Shown piece after piece: positions 61,041 to 64,000 of a DNA stretch of 64,000 nt. Position 1 is the first letter of the stretch, and every line of letters begins with the position of its first letter. Below the pieces are notes generated by a model. That model worked only from the letters and a program-made list of their open reading frames with translations. It did no database searches and was not told the origin of the DNA. Source of the stretch: Lumbricus terrestris (lineage: Eukaryota; Annelida; Clitellata; Crassiclitellata; Lumbricidae); contig OX457037.1 in NCBI GenBank assembly GCA_949752735.1, forward strand, positions 64,849,449-64,913,448, given 5' to 3'. The position numbers were made by a program, and so were the translations under genes.

Positions 61041-62643
61041 CAGTGGCGTAGCAAGGTCTTTGGGGACCCCTGTGCAGAACATAGGTGGTGGGCCCTTAAA
61101 TGCTTGAAACCACAATCGATTTAAAACAACAAAGCTGTGCAAAACGCCTGGATCATTTACGAAATTTGCATATTTAACACCAAAGTTAAATGATAATAAA
61201 CTAGCCACATTTTTATTATTTTGACAAATTTATCTATTGAAGCATATTCTTCTCCACATCAGCAGAGAAAAATTGAACTAGAAGTCTAGAATACCATACA
61301 AAAGTAATCACAAAAGTTGCTTCATCTCCTGAAGCATTAATCATCAATCACCCACAGGCCCTACTTAAATTCTCCAAGCTGCTGGGTTTGTTGATTAAAA
61401 GAGCGGATAAATGTAACGAATTTGGCAAGTGTGAAATGACTCAATCAAGTCTACGTCTAACCTACTACGGGGGTCTAAATCCGAAATGCTAAAATGCTCG
61501 TTTGCGCGCCTTCTCTTGTGCAAAAATATCCACCACTTTTGAGGTGTGAAGCCTGAATCCATTGGTGATGTAACTGCTACCGTAGCCACTGAAGTTCAAG
61601 GCCTACTCGACTCAGTGTCAATATCCATGTCAACCACCATCTCTGCACTGATAAAACCGGAATTCTATTCTGCCCCCATGTCTGATGTAGTCATCGGTGC
61701 AAGCTCGCTCTCAGCAGGCATCATATAATTTTATAAATGCGGGAATTGTTTTGCATTTTGACGGTCTTTTTTACCCGTTCTTCTCGTGCTTGTTGCTTAG
61801 CAGCGCCACTTAAATAAGACTTAGGCATAACTTGGGGGGGACAGAAAGAGTGCCGTACGAGAGTTTAAAAAATATACAATTTTCGGTACTATAATTTTAA
61901 TTCACCTTTTTTTTATTTTCCGCGTGTCGATGTAGGTTTCGTGTACGACCCACAGAAATAGAAATTCGATGAAAAATATTTCCTCACGAAGTAGAAGCGG
62001 GATTTAGCGCGTGAGGGTCGGTTAGGGCTCAGGTTAGGCGTCGTGAGGGTCGGTTAGGGTTAGTTTTAGGGTTAGTGCAGTCATTCTGCTGGATTGATGA
62101 AGAATAATTTTCAATGTAAAACTGATGAAAAAGATATACTGACAAAATAGAAACGGGATTTATCGAACAAACTCTTGTCTAAGCAGAAGCTGGATCGATT
62201 AAAATGGTTCTGGACAAACTAGAAGTTGGCGAAATTAAATCGAAAAAAAAGGTGAATTAAAATTATAGTACCCAATTTTCAAGTAAATAGGCTACGCAGT
62301 TATCTTTTATAAATTTCACATTTTGCTACAAAGTTAATAAATTTTAAACGCGTCTGCGTAAACCATGACACAATTAGCCTATGTTTAGGCCTATACGTCA
62401 GTACAACTACTTCCGGCCAAAGACTGCAAAGAGTAAAGATATTTGTAATAAGGTAGCCTAATCATGGACATTCCGGTTGAAACCCAAAAAATTACTGGGT
62501 GTGTAGGCCTACGCTGCGGATGTAGGTTTGAATACATTCTGAATGTCCTTAAAGTAAAAAATTGTCTCTGACCCCGGGGGGCCCCTGACAACCGGGGGCC
62601 CTCGTGCACTGCACAGGTTGCACGCCCTATTGCTACGCCACTG
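61041..62643. mobile_element. hAT-like element, 1.6 kb, perfect 8-bp target duplication
   Basis: Starts CAGTGGCGTAGCAAGG, ends ATTGCTACGCCACTG, the common CAGTGGCGTAGC hAT terminus. TGCAGCAT at 61033-61040 and 62644-62651. Duplicate X is empty near 6697 (GTACATGTACAGCAGAGATGG). No transposase remains; another MITE is nested inside. Confidence 0.88.
61887..62269. mobile_element. MITE nested in the hAT element, copy 2 of the GTTAGGG-core family
   Basis: TACTATAATTTTAATTCACC at the left and GGTGAATTAAAATTATAGTA at the right are exact inverses, extended by A/T runs. The core has GGTTAGGGTTAGTTTTAGGG (about 62050-62070). Confidence 0.75.
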
Positions 62644-62889
62644 TGCAGCATATATAGATGGCGCTGGAATCTGATGAACGCCGGTTTAGCGCTGTACCGC
62701 AGCGATGAACAGTTATTCCAATCCGATTCGCCCTTCCTGTGATCTTGCGATCTGCTTTCGGGCTCTTAGCTTCTCTCGTACGGACAAAGATAATCAAAAA
62801 TTCGCCTGTAAAGTCTCATACAAAAACTTACTGTGATATAATTACTCAATGATAGTATCACGCCAAAATCGCATATTCACCAACCCTAG

Positions 62890-63120
62890 TTTAGTTGGAA
62901 CGCGGTGGTGTAGGGCCCCGCCTAGAGGTATGTTCTGTGATTTGCAGCCGAAGGGTCGCAGGTTCGAATCTACCTCAGCGACCTTGGACAAGTGGTTCAC
63001 CCATAATATTGTATGTGACGAAGGCAACGGGAACCTCCTCAGTCCTCACTCACCTCATCCGAGGGTGGCTTTAGAGCCAATGAACCTGCCTTTGGGCAGA
63101 GAACTCATCATCATCAGTTA
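62890..63120 (+). mobile_element. tRNA-derived SINE, copy in duplicate Y
   Basis: Better preserved than the X copy: GGAACGCGGTGGTGTAGGGC head, B-box GGTTCGAATC at 62961-62970, then GCGACCTTGGACAAGTGG and GAAGGCAACGGGAA. Same body as 6961-7130. Confidence 0.65.
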
Positions 63121-63522
63121 GGATTAACGGCACAATAATCTGAACACGCATATAAACCCCTTCGTAGGCCTAATAATTAGCCAAATGTAACACTCTGCGT
63201 TCTGCAGACCTGATGTTTTGAGTACCGGTGCATGAAAATTGATTGATTGGGCAGTCGAAAATTAAAGTGTTGAATTAAGAATTTGAAATCAAACTTACGC
63301 ACCGTGCAAATGAAGCAGCTTCACCCACGGACAGTAGAATGTATAATTATTAATAGCCCTGAACTAAGCACGTGCTCATTGAAAGTAGGGCTGGCTGCAG
63401 TGGCAAAATTAGAGACGAGTAGGCCTACACGCTACAGTTGTCTGCAAGTCATTATACTAAACACCAAAATTTGTGAGGTGAGTACACTTTGTATGCTCGC
63501 GCAAAGAACTACCCGCGACTAC

Positions 63523-63763
63523 TTGTTAGCCCACGTTAGCTACATCGGTAAGAGAGCTGGCGGCCGCGCGTCTGTGGAAGAGAGCGTGCGGACCGCGGTT
63601 CGATTCCCGATGGCGACTATTTCAGAGATTCAAAATCTCGGGCCAGTGCGGTCCGCCACGCCATTTAGACCTAGGTCCCCTAGTCCTAAATGGCGTGGCG
63701 TCCATTCAAACGGGCGAGCGGTGGTGAAGGATCTCACCCTCAGGGTCGAGGCCATAAGACTGC

Positions 63764-63815
<52 letters not shown>

Positions 63816-63842
63816 CCGATTACATTTACATTTTACATTTAC
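63523..63842 (+). mobile_element. Second tRNA-like SINE family with (TA)n tail
   Basis: tRNA-like head: GAGAGCTGGCGGCCGCGC, then GACCGCGGTTCGATTCCCG with B-box GGTTCGATTCCC at 63597-63608. The body has an inverted repeat (GTCCGCCACGCCATTTAG at about 63652 with CTAAATGGCGTGGCGTCC at about 63686). Tail is (TA)n at 63769-63812. Duplicate X reads straight through (GCGACTACTGCAACAGCC near 7590), so it is a post-duplication insertion. Confidence 0.7.
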
Positions 63843-64000
63843 TGCAACAGCCGTGACTATAAATGTGGGAAGGATGTTGAGGCCGCCAAGAGCTGGCGAT
63901 ATTCAACGGGCAGCAGAAGATGCGTGTGTAGAGATGCTTGCTTGCTAAGAGAAAACCAAGTCGACAGGCTAATCAGCCTACAGTTACTGTAGGCCTAGCC

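Larger units (their letters stand above)
58690..63990. repeat. Segmental duplicate Y (partner of 499-590 plus 4130-7760)
   Basis: Begins TATGGATTGTTTTGTATTTC (compare 498), then the same ordered landmarks as duplicate X through AAGATGCGTG and GTAGAGATG near 63920. Relative to X it carries a LINE tail (58993-59575), a hAT element (61041-62643) and a tRNA-like SINE (about 63523-63842), and lacks the X insert 6129-6605 and part of 4470-4900. Confidence 0.7.

Overview
This is metazoan nuclear DNA. It has spliced genes with GT-AG introns, LINE, SINE and DNA-transposon debris, long microsatellites, AT-rich non-coding sequence, and dozens of copies of the palindrome TAGGCCTA outside exons. I cannot name the species. 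The repeat style and a lineage-specific expansion of CARD/NHL proteins suggest a marine invertebrate, possibly an echinoderm or another deuterostome (low confidence, inference).

The main content is a head-to-tail tandem array of one multi-exon gene family on the + strand. Unit 0 is cut by the window start, leaving only the end of its last exon (1-387). Unit A is 9159-18628 (9 exons, 1156 aa). Unit B is 29421-43764 (9 exons, 1164 aa). Unit C is 47989-55799 (7 exons, 928 aa). I assembled the exons by hand from splice sites and three-way homology, and all three models stay in frame from ATG to stop. The order is: short N-terminal exon; CARD-like exon; second CARD-like exon; Pro/Lys/Ser-rich linker; short conserved exon; long coiled coil; third CARD-like exon; a conserved exon of unknown fold with a PYCHQ...FWFWC core; and a C-terminal NHL-like beta-propeller in one exon. 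Seven of the eight introns are phase 1, so domain exons are removable cassettes. Unit C lacks the third CARD-like exon and the PYCHQ exon yet stays in frame. A TRIM-NHL-like layout with tandem CARDs in place of RING/B-box suggests an innate-immune or cell-death scaffold or sensor family (inference).

Region by region: 1-640 is the end of unit 0 and its 3' flank. 641-4131 is a CR1/L2-type LINE remnant with a Tc1/mariner-like element inside it, which in turn carries a hAT-like MITE. 4130-7760 is a segmental duplicate of 58690-63990, and part of it recurs at 43836-44720. 9159-18628 is unit A. 18629-29420 holds SINEs, a second Tc1-like copy, a 3.4-kb pogo/Tigger-like transposon (21740-25139) with a frameshifted transposase, a fold-back element, an RTE-like LINE tail and a hAT MITE with a perfect target duplication. 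29421-43764 is unit B, whose introns hold several transposons. 43765-47988 is the duplicated flank, a LINE fragment, a MITE and a (TG)n tract. 47989-55799 is unit C. 55800-64000 is duplicated flank with several insertions that have recognisable target duplications and, in places, a paralogous empty site elsewhere in the window.

No rRNA, functional tRNA, CRISPR array or prokaryotic feature was seen. Splice models, domain names and family assignments come from reading only; no search was run.
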